Shown here in pieces: positions 24,301 through 35,568 of a stretch of DNA of 64,000 nt. Position 1 is the first letter of the stretch. The number at the start of each line of letters is the position of its first letter. Both the position numbers and the translations under genes were made by a program. The DNA lies in the NCBI GenBank assembly GCA_948474755.1, contig CAOLHI010000419.1:248001-312000 (forward strand), written 5' to 3'. Below the pieces are notes generated by a model. It was not told where the DNA came from and made no database searches. It saw nothing but the letters and a program-made list of their open reading frames with translations. The stretch comes from Ctenosaura bakeri. Taxonomy: Eukaryota; Chordata; Lepidosauria; Squamata; Iguanidae.

Positions 24301-27210
24301 CAGAGAGTATTTAATTCAGTTTCATGTTCCATCTTACTTCCCTTAGTTGTTGGTCTACAGTGGTAGAGGGCTTCTTGCCCTTCATTGCTAGGTCTGGGGT
24401 TCTGACATATGGCCAACATCCAAGTTTATAGTCCCCTGATACTTGGTCTCTTGGAGGGAATTCATTCTTACTCCCAAAACAATGAGAGCAATCTTTACCT
24501 CTTCAGCAAAACCAAAGGCTTCCCAGACCCCTGTTATTCATTTGTAGCCTGTAAGCTGGAAGAAACTTTCCCTGCCCATCCATGATACACATGAGCCTTT
24601 CTCAGCTATTCTGACATCACTCCAAAGTCTGTTGGTCTGTGTTTGAGACCAAGTGGTCAGAAACTGCCTTTCTACTGACTTTTTTAAGCCCTTGGAATTA
24701 ATTCATTGGCTGGTAAGTCTCACAAGCCCCTTTTTTTTTTTTTTTGGTAGTAGAAAGATAACTTTGAATATCACTAGGCTTTATACTTGTTTCTGTATTC
24801 ATTGATGCCATTGTGTCAATGCAAGGCTCATTGCACCAGCAGTTGTACATTGTTAAAGTCAGCACAAAGGTGGTATTCAGTGTAATTTTTGTTGCTCAGG
24901 TGGTTATATGAGCAGTTCTGCAAGAGGCTGCAGAATATTTTGTACAGGGGTATAATCTAGTACAACTGGAGTAGCAAAGAGAGCACACTCCCCAGGCAGC
25001 ATATTTGGATTGGGGTGGGCAGATGAAGAGGGGACAGAAAACAGAGAGCTGGGTGGAAAGGCTATATAGGCCAGGTTCAGCCTGCAAGCCCTTCATTTTG
25101 TACTCATGATACATGCATTAACATTGTACAGGTTTTCCTCATCTGCTGACTTTATCCTGGGTCACTTCTGCACTGTCATCAGTAAAGACAGAACTTTGCC
25201 TATGGTGTTATTGAATGAATTTGATTAAAATCTTAATCCATCTTCCCTGCAGTTTTGAGCTGTTTCTTTGGTCAAGTCTCCACTTCCATGGAACTGGCTT
25301 CCTTCTTGTTCACGAGTAATGCCTCATTAAACTGGGTTTCACCTATGAACTGATTCTCCAAACACTCCTGTAGTAACAGCCTAAGTTCTTAAACTAGAAA
25401 CAAGATTAAATAGCCCCTATAAATCCCTCCTGTCAGAAGGATTATAAATTTGATTCTTTGTTTCCACATCACTAATCATTCTCAATGCTAAATGCAGCAC
25501 AAGGTCACAGTACGAAGAGGCGCTGCACAGAGAAAGAAGCAGAAAATGCAGAGAGAGGGACAAGAAGCTATTTTGGTAAATTCAATGAGCTTTACATTCA
25601 GAAAAAGACTGAATTGTCTGTACATTAAGCACATTATTTTGAAGTCATGCTGTGCTGAAATGTATTCCATATATACTGAGTAAAAATGTTAATTTACATT
25701 TATTGAAATGATACACAGCTATACATATTTTAAAAGGTGCATTTTATTGAATGTAAACATTTGCAAATTACTTCAAGATATTTTAGTAATGAACAGTTAA
25801 ATTATTTAAATTCCAGTTATGGTCAGGATTGCCCAAGGAGAACTTAAATAAATTTATCAAGAGTGGGATGTTATTCTGCAAGGGGTTTTTAGGCCCCCAC
25901 AAAAGGTAGCATTGTTGCTAAATAATTAAAAGGCATACATATGTGTTTCTGATATTTGCTGGTTTGTTTTTTAAATGCAGCCATTGCTGGATGAAATAGT
26001 CTTACAATGAGTTATACAGGCCAACCCTACCAATCGGTAGACCAGGGCAGCTGCATCAGGCAGATAATTTGGGATATTGTGAAAGGATTGCACAGCAGCA
26101 ATCATTTTAATAGTCAAGGAGGAGTTTTTGTGGCATATTCCAACTCAGATGTCAAAATGACTTGGCCAGCCATGGGTACAATGTCTCTTGACTTGAGTGG
26201 GAAACATTTGCTGTTTCATTTCAGACAGGAATAAAAAATCTTGAGCCATGTCTGATCAAATTATCTGTTCCAGTATTATTTATTTTTACTGGTAGCAGCA
26301 CTCAAATGTGGGTATGGGTGGAATCAACCAGTTCCCTCCACAGAGTTTTGGCAGAGAGTGGAACATGGCAGTTTACAAAAACTGCCACTGATAGTGGCCT
26401 CCTGTACCCCATGCCACTAGACGTACATACAGCTGGCTGTGGGCAGTGCCACCTGAATCTGTATTTGAAGTGCCTAACTTTTCCCTCCTCTCTGGTCCAC
26501 CAACAGAACTGGATAATATAGAGCTGTGGGGAATGAATGAGAGTAGGAAAGACATATGTAGCAACAGAGCTGAGATGTGTAAAGGGGAAGAAGAAGAAAA
26601 TGAAACTACTGACAAATCAGGAAGCATGTGCATAATATTTAGTTATTTTTGTCATACTTCTCCTCCTGCAGCTGTCCGCTCTGCCCAAACAGCTTAATGG
26701 AGGGACTGGTTTTGTCACCTCTGTTGGGAGTGAAGCAAGGTGTAACCATCAGGATATTCCTGCATCATGGCACACAGGCATGGGGGTGGGCCTTGCTATG
26801 TGTTAAAGGCCACTTTCCTACCACATCATTCCCTTCAGGAGCTACTTGGTGTCTTGGAAGAACAATGAGCTTGATGAAAAAGTAGCGTGTATGACATATT
26901 GACGGTAAGGGCAGTTATGAAGGGTGTGGTGCTTAGCGTAATGGCAGTTGTTTCAAAGGTCCCAGCAGGGTGACAGGTGGGGTAAGAACACAAGGAGGGG
27001 CCCGCAATCATGGCAGGCTTGTCCCACATCCACCCTGGGGATTCTCAGCCAGACCCTGCGGGCCAAAAGGGCTTACTTCTGGTGTGAGCAAGTAGGGAGT
27101 AGCACAAGGACCATTTGACTGGGCTTTCTTGGCCTGCTCAGGGATTCTAAGCTGAAGGACCTAGCTTTGGGTAGATGCAGTATGGTAGACATAAGGTGAA
27201 TTGTCATGTC
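24301..27210. other. Unassigned intergenic DNA
   Basis: A T run at 24731-24745 is the only simple repeat. Short frames at 24896-25114, 26306-26697 and 26649-26885 show no recognisable domain. The part 26680-27060 is more GC-rich than its surroundings and may be an unrecognised element. Confidence 0.4.
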
Positions 27211-27213
27211 CAG

Positions 27214-27714
27214 GGGCCTTTCCACGCTACACTGTTATAGTGGTATTATTCCACTTTCAACATCCTGTGGAATTCGGAGATTTATAGTTTACTGAGGCCA
27301 AAGAGCTCTCTTTGTCTCTTTTTTGAAGAAGAATTCTAAATGCCCCTCCCTAAACTGCAAACCCCAGGATTCCATAGGCAAGAGGCTCTCGTGCCCCTGC
27401 TGCTTCAGGTCCACACGAGCTGCCCGCTTGCTTGAGAGCCCCACGTCTTCCTTCTGCAGTGCCCAGGCTCTGCTGGGGCAGGAAGCATGACCGCCATGGC
27501 TCCGGAGGCTCTGCACACTAGGTAAGTGCATGCGGGACCCAGGAGCAATGTGCGATCAACCATTTTTGGCTTCCAGCTGAAAATGAAAAGATGCACGATC
27601 GCTGCCCTACTCTGGAGCATCATGCGATTGTGAGTGCATTGTGCAGATCACTACTCACAATCGCACAACGCTCCAGGCACCCTTTCGCATGGCAAATGCT
27701 GTGCAGAAAGGGCC
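27214..27714. mobile_element. Chimeric foldback element (subfamily B left end, GC-rich subfamily C right part)
   Basis: The left 165 bp (GGGCCTTTCCACGC, TATTATTCCACTTTCAACAT) is subfamily B, while from about 27379 the sequence is the GC-rich subfamily C seen at 33373-33777, sharing CAAGTGCATGCGGG-like, CATCATGCGATTGTGAGTGC and GCATGGCAAATGCTGTG words. Right end: GTGCAGAAAGGGCC. Flanking triplets differ (CAG left, TTA right), unlike intact copies, which agrees with a recombinant or with insertion of one element into another followed by deletion. Confidence 0.7.
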
Positions 27715-28990
27715 TTACTCAGCTCTTCACTGCAGAAAGAAGAAAGCTGCAAAGGCTCCACTGTTCTATCTTAATCAGAAGAGTTCTTTATTTTTTATGA
27801 CTTCAAAGGTTAGTTAAAAGTTCCTTTTTTTTTTTTTTGGACTATTACTAATATGACTTCAAAGGTTAACTAAAAGTTTTTTTTTTTGGAACTATTACTA
27901 ATTTTATTATTTATTAAGATATTTGTTTATTGTCTGTTAGCCTGCTTTGTAAAAACAAGTCATAGTTATAGTACAAATGGAATAAATTAAACTACAGTCA
28001 TCATGTAGCTTAGTTATACCTTAATTGTTGCAAAATAGAAGTAACAATAAGAATTTCATTATTCATACAGTTAACTTTGAGTGCTGAAAGCCTTAATGAA
28101 AAAGCACCACTTTGTCTGCGCTGTGCCAAAGTCCAGGAATCAGGTAGCATTGCTGGCTGGCTGTCATTATGAAAGCAGTTGTATTTTTCCCTTCTTTATC
28201 CCTGCAAGTTGCCCTCTAGGCAGAAAAACCTGTTGTGTTACACTTTCAGCAGAATAGGTTTTGCAGTTGTTTTGCTTTTTTATTATTATTAATTTCAACC
28301 ATCATTAGAGATAAATATAACCATAAAGGACTGTAGGTTTATATGTGTATATCACAATATAAGTCAATAATGTAATACGAATTAATAATGTAAGTCAAAA
28401 GTTATAGTTTTGTTCAATATTTAACTATGCTTAAAATAATTATGCTTGTCTATAACTAATATAACCTGGAGAAATAATAATTATTTTACTCAAACAAAAT
28501 CATAATCTTTATGAATGCTGTATCTTAGCCTAACTAGCCATAATCACATCAGTTTGAAGATCTAATTTATCTAACATTCAGACAGAGAAAGATGAGTACA
28601 GATGTAAATAGTAGAGAAAAAAGAAAAAAAAGTAATATAAGATGAAATCATAAAAGAGTAATGTAAAAGTAAAAGTAAAGGTTAATTGAAAGTTCTTCTA
28701 AAAAGCAGGTTGCTGTCATGGGACCATCAGATCTTCTGATCTAAACAGCTGCGTTTCATGGCAAGGACATGATATTACTCTCTTAGTCCTTCCTGTTCAC
28801 AGCACATTTACTAATAAGTAAACACATAAAATGGGAATTCAAAACTCCTACGAGTAATCCTCTATTCCCCATTTATCCAGGATGGGGTTGGTTGGGAGGT
28901 GGAAGGGTTAAAACTGCAGTTAAGTTCTCCTCAAGATGTCTGTGCTGAATGAGCCCACCAGAAGCTGAGTCTTTCATTTATCTACATATT
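27715..28990. other. AT-rich unassigned DNA with a short tandem duplication
   Basis: Contains the duplicated segment at 27797-27902, then strongly AT-rich sequence (28250-28700) with no readable frame. It may be decayed L1 sequence upstream of the recognisable L1 part. Confidence 0.4.
27797..27902. repeat. Two-copy tandem duplication (about 50-56 bp unit)
   Basis: Unit 1 (27797-27852) and unit 2 (27853-27902) both run ATGACTTCAAAGGTTA, TAAAAGTT, a T run, then ACTATTACTAAT. They differ by a few substitutions and by T-run length, as expected of a recent duplication. Confidence 0.9.
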
Positions 28991-30285
28991 TTGAAGCTTT
29001 TCATCTTACCCAAATGGTGTGTCTTATAAGAAGTGATAGTTTTCTTATATGGGTAGATGTGGAGCTGGAAAGAGATCAACCTATGGAAATGGCTCAACCA
29101 TTTATAAAGCTAACAATACCAAACTTAAATAATAAAATAGGAAATTCCTATTTAAGGGAATTTAAAATATTTAATACAGATGGACACTTACATAAGCACC
29201 TGCACATCCCCTCATAGCCCTATTTACGGGGCTAGAAAATATTTATATAGAGGATAAAGTAGGGCAGTGTAAATAGAGGATAGCCAAGGGAATTTTTTGA
29301 TTTAGGAATTTAATACATAGAGGTAAACGTATAAGTAGGGAACAATTCAAGTTAAAAATACTTATAGAGCAAGTACTTACTTCAGTGAAAAAAATAAGCT
29401 AAAATTCCAGGAAATTTGAGAGCTCTTACAAAGTACAAAACAGTATCTGTGGCAAAGGAATCCTGCACAAAAGATTTAATGATGCAACTTTATATCTGGT
29501 TAATTGGGAAAAAAAATCAGATTCCATTAAGGGCTAGAATAGCCTCGGATTCTGATATCAAAAATGAAATCTCAGAGAAAGAGTGGTCTAGAATGTGTTC
29601 TTGAATCCTGTTGAAGTCAATGTCAGCAAATATAAGAGTCCACATTGAAAATTACATACATATAGGTGGCACTATATCCCCAACAATAAGGAAAGAAATT
29701 TATTCTAATGTGGCTCCATTTTGTTGGAGGGTTTTAATACATTAGGTACACTACATCATCTGTGGATTTCATGCAAAAAAGTTAATAAGTTTTTGTTGGA
29801 TGTGATTAACTTTACAACACAAATGGCAGGACAGACAATGACCTTTTCTGAAAAGTTATTATTTTTCTCAGTCTTTTCAAATGATAATGAACACTTAAAA
29901 AAAATAAAGAGCTCATAAATATTCTCTTGATAGCAGCAAGACAAGAAATTACATGTTGTGGGAAAACTGCAAAATATTTATGTATGAACAAATGGTTATG
30001 TTGAGTTTGGCATGTAGATTTAATAGAAAAGTTAACATTTCACTGTTAAATCAATAAGAGAATACAGGATAGATGACAAATGTAGGGGCAATATGGTATT
30101 CATTTATTCAGTAAATATTATTCATCGTATAGAGAAATAACAGGCCCACGAGGCCAAGTTACTCATATTTGACAAGATATCTTTTGAAACAGATTTATCT
30201 TTAACCTGAATGAAATCTAGAGAAGTAATAATATTTGGAAAAGAAAAAGAACTGGTAAACTATAATGAACTGTATGTTCGATATA

Positions 30286-30743
30286 GGTCATTTCCGCACG
30301 GGCTAATAGAAACGGTATAGAACGTCCTCCAGGGAGGACATCTGCACCTGGGAGCAGACTTGGGTCGAACCTACTTAACATAGATCTGCATCTCAGCCCA
30401 CTCCGGAACGACCTGAAGTGGTTGTCAAGCGTGCTTTTGAAAGGCCGCTTAAAACAGGTCTTTCAAAAGCACGGAGCGTGCCATTCCATGCCCGCTTTCT
30501 GGTGCAGATTTGCAGGCTCGCACCAGTGCAAGCCTGCACTCTGCTGGGGGTGGGCTTTAGGCTGGCGAGCTTCAGTGGTTGGTCGAAATCCTTGACCAAC
30601 TGGAAGCCACCACTTTGGTCCCCGGAGCAGTGCGGAGCGACAAGCATGCACTGCTCCGGAGCAGCACTGACTGGACTGGGGGAGCCAAGAAGTCTGGTAA
30701 GTAGCGGCACAGGGAGATTCCCTCGCCCTGTGCAGAAATGGCC
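30286..30743. mobile_element. GC-rich foldback-type DNA element, subfamily D
   Basis: Ends GGTCATTTCCGCAC and GTGCAGAAATGGCC are inverted, flanked by the direct repeat ATA (30283-30285, 30744-30746). The 458-bp body is much richer in G+C and CpG than its surroundings and contains a strong internal hairpin, CGTGCTTTTGAAAG / CTTTCAAAAGCACG (30430-30473). Overlapping 105-122-codon frames on both strands are low-stop GC artefacts. It sits in the L1 3' UTR and so is younger than that L1. Confidence 0.75.
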
Positions 30744-30843
30744 ATAGAGAAGTAGCGCCAAAATATTTCTCTTGTTTCATTGTCTGATTTGTTTTTGTAA
30801 TTTTGCACTTTATGGTTTATTCTTATTTTTTGTGGATTACTGT

Positions 30844-30886
30844 AAATAAAATAAAATAAAATAAAATAAAATAAAAAGTGTCCTTT
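30844..30886. repeat. (AAATA)n L1 tail repeat
   Basis: About eight AAATA units at the 3' terminus of the L1 copy. Confidence 0.9.
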
Positions 30887-31591
30887 AGGGACAGGTTGTA
30901 AAGAATCCCAGTGTAGGGCAGATGTAGTATTGAGTGTCCTGTTTTCTTCATAAAATTGTTTTATATTTTTGTTTATTTTATCATATAGAACTTTGCTAAA
31001 TAGTGGCTTGAACATAGCCTCTCATTGTGATGAGATCTATGCACTGGGTTTGATGGTTTGGAGAAAAACTCTTTTGGGTAGTAACATTCTCTCTCTCTCT
31101 CTCTCTCAATCCCTGCAGAACCTTACAGGCTATAGATTTTAAAAATGGACAATTAACCAGATTAGCTCCAAAAACAAGGAAAGAAAAAGAAATTCAGGTT
31201 GAAGACAAGCTGATTTTGAAACATATACAATTATTCCTTTATTAACAGACAGAAAAACATAGCAGCAGAACCCATCATCATCATCATCATCGTTTATTGA
31301 TTAATCAACTGACCATATCAACAATAAAAACATAATACATAATACAAAATACAGATACAGAAATTACGTACACAAATGGACCAGAACCCAACAGAACAAT
31401 CTGTGTTCAATATAAGCTGTTTTTCAAAAGAAAAGAGGGAGGGAATGGCACAGGTGCTAAAATCCCTACTCCTAACCAAACTAAGGGGGTTAGACTTAAG
31501 GGACTGCAGTCCAACACATACACAGGGATTCTCTCACTCTCTTGTGGGAAGAAGAGTCCAGTTGGCTGAGTGGCTGAAAGTCAAAGCAACA
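30887..31591. other. Unassigned DNA with simple repeats
   Basis: Holds a (CT)n run at 31088-31107 and (CAT)n at 31273-31291, the latter followed by TTTATTGATTAATCAACTGA, which may be the reverse complement of a LINE 3' end of Vingi type. Nothing else recognised. Confidence 0.4.
31088..31107. repeat. (CT)n microsatellite
   Basis: About ten CT units. Confidence 0.9.
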
Positions 31592-31729
31592 GAGGGGAGG
31601 GGCATTTAGAATTCTCAACTGGAGATCTCTAGTGTTTCGGCAAACTACAGGTCCTAGGATTCCACAGGATGTTGCCATGGCAGTTAAAGTGGGATATCAT
31701 CCTCTATTTGTGTAGTATGAATGGGTCCC
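31592..31729. mobile_element. Right half of a subfamily A foldback element
   Basis: GGGGCATTTAGAATTCTCA, CTAGGATTCCACAGGATG, TTGCCATGGCAGTTAAAGTG and the end TGTGTAGTATGAATGGGTCC match the right arm of the copies at 15148-15360 and 39225-39417. The left arm is absent. Confidence 0.7.
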
Positions 31730-31756
31730 TCTTAACTACAGTTAAATTAATGACAT

Positions 31757-31840
31757 GATACCCACCCACTAGTCAGAGGATTTTGCCTAGGGTTGACTCA
31801 GACTGCCTAATTGCACCCAGCCAACTTCAAAGCACAAAAG
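31757..31840. repeat. Left 84-bp direct repeat flanking the Bov-B fragment
   Basis: Shares GATACCCAC, TTGACTCAGA, CTAATTGC and ACTTCAAAGCACAAAA in the same order and orientation with 32372-32455; I estimate roughly three quarters identity by eye. Confidence 0.8.
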
Positions 31841-32371
31841 CTTTGCTATAATCTATGAAGCGCAGGCTGATTTTCTTCTGAAATTCTTTGGTGTACTCCA
31901 TTATCCAGTGTATGTTTGCAATATGATCCCTAGTGCTTCTTCCTTTCCTGAATCCAGCTTGGATAGCTGACATTTCTTGCTCCATATGTGGTAGAAGTGT
32001 TGTAGAATTTTGAGCATCACTTTGCTTGCGTGGCAAATTAATGCAGTGGTCCTGTGGTTACTGTAAACCTTGATGTCCCTTTTCTTGGGAAATGGAATGT
32101 ATATTGAGCAATCTGTGGGCCATTCTTTTGTTTTCCATATTTGTTGACCGATTTTAGTTAGAAGTAGAATAGATTGTCTCTCTGTAGCTTGAAACAGCTC
32201 TGTTGGTAGGCCATCTATTCCTGGAGATTTACTTCTCCTGAGTGCCAGAGTGCAGTTTCCACTTCACTTTCAAAAATGGGCAGTTTGTCTTCATATGGTT
32301 CTTCACTGAATGAATCTGTCAACCTTTCATCTCTTTTATATAGTTCTTCCATGTATTCCATCATCAGGACT
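31841..32371 (-). mobile_element. Bov-B (RTE) LINE, internal RT fragment
   Basis: On the minus strand the fragment runs from a YMEELYKRDERLTD-like stretch (about 32355) through SPGIDGLPTELF (about 32220) to the RT motifs QAGFRKGRSTRDHI (about 31955) and FIDYSKAF (about 31850). These are the fingers and early palm of RTE-clade reverse transcriptase. It stops there: the palm YADD, thumb and 3' UTR are missing. RTE copies are normally 5'-truncated with the 3' end kept, so the loss of the 3' end, together with the 84-bp direct repeats on both sides, is odd. The 70-codon frame at 31827-32036 is a surviving piece. Confidence 0.85.
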
Positions 32372-32455
32372 GATACCCACTCTCTAATCAGATGATTGAC
32401 CTATGATTGACTCAGATTGTCTAATTGCTTCTAGAGAACTTCAAAGCACAAAAAC
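32372..32455. repeat. Right 84-bp direct repeat flanking the Bov-B fragment
   Basis: Partner of 31757-31840. Its level of divergence suggests the duplication is old, or that both copies belong to a pre-existing tandem repeat. Confidence 0.8.
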
Positions 32456-33369
32456 ACTTCTAAGTCCAAACCAAGAACAGAACAGTAGGAGTCTGGTTAC
32501 AGTGCAAGAAAGATGTTAGAAAGTTGAAAGAAGAAGGTCCTGCAGTAATCAAAGCATTATTAGGAACATTTTACTACTTTTTTCCATTTTGTCACTGATT
32601 GTTATTGTTTGTACTCTTGATTCCATTCATTCCTTTGGTTTTCTTTGTGCCCTTGGTTAAATTCTGTAGCCTAAGATAAGTTTACTGAACTAACCAGTCT
32701 AAGGAAGACATCCAATAAGGTATCTGGCAAAGTGCGTACTTCCAATGTGGTAGAAGACAGAACAGTTGTTCTGTCTGTTAAATTTGTTGATTCTAATGAA
32801 GTGTGGCTGTTCACACTTCTTCAGGATTGAATTTCTAAAATTCTCTATGAGATTCATTGTTTTAAAGCACGTAGTCAAGGCAGAATTCAGGCTAGTGGCT
32901 GAACTGATTAATTAAGGAATTTTAGTTTCAAATAAAGATTTGACATTTCTAGAAGCAGCAGGTAACATCACTGCTTTAGAACTTGAAACAGATAAACCAC
33001 CTGTGTGTCTGAATGAGATTGCCCACTGCTAGCTTTCTAGTTAAGGAGGCTGGATTGCTATATATTGAGCAAACTAAGGTGGTTAATCTGAACTATAATA
33101 ATAAGAAGTCTCAAAGGAAGAGGTCAGGAACTGGAAAAGGACACTTAAAAGGGAAGGAGAAAACATAGGACAAAAGTAAGTTTAATAAAACCTCTGGGGC
33201 AGGGTTGAGAAATCATCAGAGAAACAGGTAAGCATTAACAAGAAAGGCAAATTAATGAATTTCAAACTCCTTTTAACCATTTTGGATGAGGCACAGGAGC
33301 CCAAAAGGAAGATTAAGATGGATAGATAAATTAAGGACCATACATGAAATAGAAAATAAGCACTTTTTC
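32456..33369. other. Unassigned intergenic DNA
   Basis: No gene or named repeat recognised; no long frame outside the edge of the GC-rich element that follows. Confidence 0.45.
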
Positions 33370-33372
33370 TTA

Positions 33373-33777
33373 GGCCCTTACCTGCACCTTACCTTTTTCG
33401 GTGCTTGGGTGTGGGGAGTGCGCAAGCAGCCCCCAGCGAGAGGCTCTTGTGTCCCCACTGCTTCAGCTCGGCACAAGCTGCCTGCTCCCGAGCAGGCAGT
33501 GCAAGAGCCCTGCCTCTTCCTTCTGCAGCGCAGCCTGGGGGTTTCCCGTGGCTCTGGAGGCTCTGCACGCACAGCAAGTGCATGCGGTGTCCTGGAGCAA
33601 TTCGCGATTGTGCACCATTTTCAGCTGAAAGCTGAAAATGAAAAAGTGTATGAGTGGCGCCTGCCCTACCCTGGAACATCATGCGATTGTGAGTGCGTCG
33701 TGCAGATCACTCCTCAGAAGAAAGCACGCAATGCTCCAGGCGCCCTTTTGCATGGCAAATGCTGTGTGAAAAGGGCC
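33373..33777. mobile_element. GC-rich foldback-type DNA element, subfamily C
   Basis: Flanked by TTA on both sides (33370-33372, 33778-33780). Left end GGCCCTTACCTGCAC, right end GTGTGAAAAGGGCC. The CpG-rich body contains a central hairpin (TTTTCAGCT / AGCTGAAAA, 33616-33640) and a subterminal GCATGGCAAATGC word. Frames of 64 to 181 codons crossing it on both strands come from low stop density and are not genes. The TTA duplication fits PIF/Harbinger, but other members use other triplets. Confidence 0.75.
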
Positions 33778-33836
33778 TTAGGCTACATGTCAAAATCATT
33801 CAAGAAAGTAGCTCACAGAAAGACCCTATAGACCTA

Positions 33837-34038
33837 AGCCATTTCTGCACTACGGTGTTTTGGTGCTATTATTCCACTTTCAACATTCTATGGAATCCTG
33901 AGATTTGCAGTTTAGGGAGGGGGCCTTTAGAATTCTCAGCCAGAGAGCTCTTTGGCCTCAGTAAAAAATAAACTCAAGAATTCCACAGGATGTTGAAAGT
34001 GGAATAATAGCACTGTAACAGTGTAGTGTGGAAAGGCT
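33837..34038. mobile_element. Foldback DNA element, subfamily B
   Basis: Left GCCATTTCTGCACTACGG, right GTGTAGTGTGGAAAGGC, with long inner arms: TGCTATTATTCCACTTTCAA pairs with TTGAAAGTGGAATAATAGCA. Adjacent triplets do not match exactly. It lies just upstream of, or within the 5' part of, the Vingi LINE and only 59 bp from the subfamily C element. Confidence 0.75.
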
Positions 34039-35568
34039 CATAGTTTTTCAGTCAGGAAACACTTCTGTTGTATTGGGAAGTGACATAAATGCTTGGCTGG
34101 GACAAACAAATCCAAAACTGTTTAAACATTTGTGCATCTGCCTTGAAGACCTATTTCTTCTGGATAGCTATTCTCAAGAGAAGAAGTTTAAAAAAGAATG
34201 GTCAGAAATTAATTTTTCTAGTTTGTAATTACATCATGTTTATTTTCAATGGCAGCTCACTAGATAGGTCTGAAGGCTACTATGCCTATCATTCATCAAG
34301 TGGGAGTAGTGTAGTGGATCACTTCCTGATTTCTCCTAGTTTGCAACCTGTTGTAAAAACCTTTTTGGTAGAAAACCAACCAGAAAGTGACCATTACTAT
34401 ATTAAATTATTAGCAGCTGGCACTAGAGCAATCTGGAAATAAAAATGCATATTTTCTAGATATGGTTCACTGGTTACAGCAGGCAAAAGATGACTTTGAG
34501 TAATGTTATTGATCTGCTATATGGTCCCATTTTGTCTAGGCTTAAGAATAAAATGTTGGAGGGCAATCTTGAAGTTATATAGGGTCATCAGCAAATTGCT
34601 GTTCTCTTAAACCACATCTAACCCAGTCAGATCATTCCAAAATCTTTAAATCACATAACGCAAATTGATTTGTCATTGAATGCAGGACTACAAAAAAGGA
34701 CCAAATTCATAAGGAGTATTAAAAAGAATTGGTCTAAAAAAAGTCAGATAAGAGCCTAATTGAAAAACAATTTCAGTATAAGGCTTTGTTGAAGAGAAAG
34801 ACAACTGTACTAATAAAACAAAGATGGATAGATTTGGCCTTGACCATCAGACAAAGAGAGAAAGTAAACTTCTGGAATATGGTTCCTTAAATTGTAATGG
34901 TCTCCAAATTGCATCTAGAATCTCAAATCTCAGTTTCCACATGGCAGCAATTTTTGACGGTATTTTTCATGGTCCTGAGCCAGCAGTGGAAGGATCAATC
35001 AGCGCAGGTCTCTCTAACTGGCAATCCAGTATTATTGTTACTTTGTATAAAACAGGGTGAGACCTGACCCTAAAAAAAATAAAATAAAAATAGACCAATA
35101 AGTCTTCTGGAAATAATGTTAAAAGTTTTCCACTGAGAAGTTTTCTATGGGTCTCTACAGAAAGAAAAAAAATCCAAACTTGGGCAGAGGAAAATGACAT
35201 TACAATAGAAAAACATGTTGGATTCCAGAATGATAGGAGCACAATTGACCAATGTTTTGTGCTCAGCCATCTGATTCATAAAAGCTTGATGAAACCAAAA
35301 GGAAGCCTGTATGTGGCCTTTGTAGATTGTATGTCAGTATTTGACGTAATAGATAGGGAGCACCTTTGGGAAGAACTGTCACACAAAAACAGAGATAAAT
35401 GTCTGTTGTTTTTGTTAGGGCAACTCTATTTTCACATTAATTTAAGAGTGCAGGTTGCTCTATCAGATATTCTGTGAGGCAAAGTTAACACCAGATGAAG
35501 CGTCAGGCAGGGTTACCTACTGATCCTTTTTTTGTTCGTTTAATTTCTATGTGGATAAGTTAGTCTTA
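34039..35568 (+). mobile_element. Vingi (ingi-clade) LINE, endonuclease and RT part
   Basis: The plus strand reads a decayed non-LTR ORF. First come endonuclease pieces: a VLGSDINAW stretch (about 34070), then GSSVVDHFLISP and PESDHY (34305-34400), the usual end of an APE-type endonuclease. After about 600 bp of poorly readable DNA come RT motifs: GFQNDRSTIDQCFVLSHLI (35220-35280), YVAFVDCMSVFDVIDREHLW (35310-35370, FxDxxxAFD type) and a VRQGYLL stretch near 35505. The motif style is that of Vingi elements described from lizards. The frame is broken by stops; the copy is dead. A foldback element splits it at 35569. Confidence 0.7.

Larger units (their letters stand above)
29000..30886 (+). 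mobile_element. L1 LINE, 3' part of ORF2 with 3' UTR, split by a foldback element
   Basis: Plus-strand frames match the C-terminal third of L1 ORF2p in order: an ISEKEWSRMCS-like block (29565-29604), then a KSMSANIR stretch (about 29612-29640), then a region aligned with the CWRC...HxWW zinc-finger-like motif (29700-29800). Stops and frameshifts are frequent. The 3' UTR is interrupted at 30286-30743 by a foldback element and resumes to end in an AAATA repeat (30844-30886), which is the tail. The copy is 5'-truncated and dead. Confidence 0.65.

Noticed and set aside
27797..27902. CRISPR-like repeat
   Set aside because: Only two adjacent units with no spacers, in a vertebrate genome.
30393..31015. 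Overlapping frames of 105-147 codons on both strands
   Set aside because: Inside and beside the GC-rich subfamily D element and the L1 tail repeat; not coding.
33286..33831. 181-codon plus-strand open frame
   Set aside because: Most of it lies inside the GC-rich foldback element 33373-33777, where several overlapping frames are open on both strands; the openness comes from composition.
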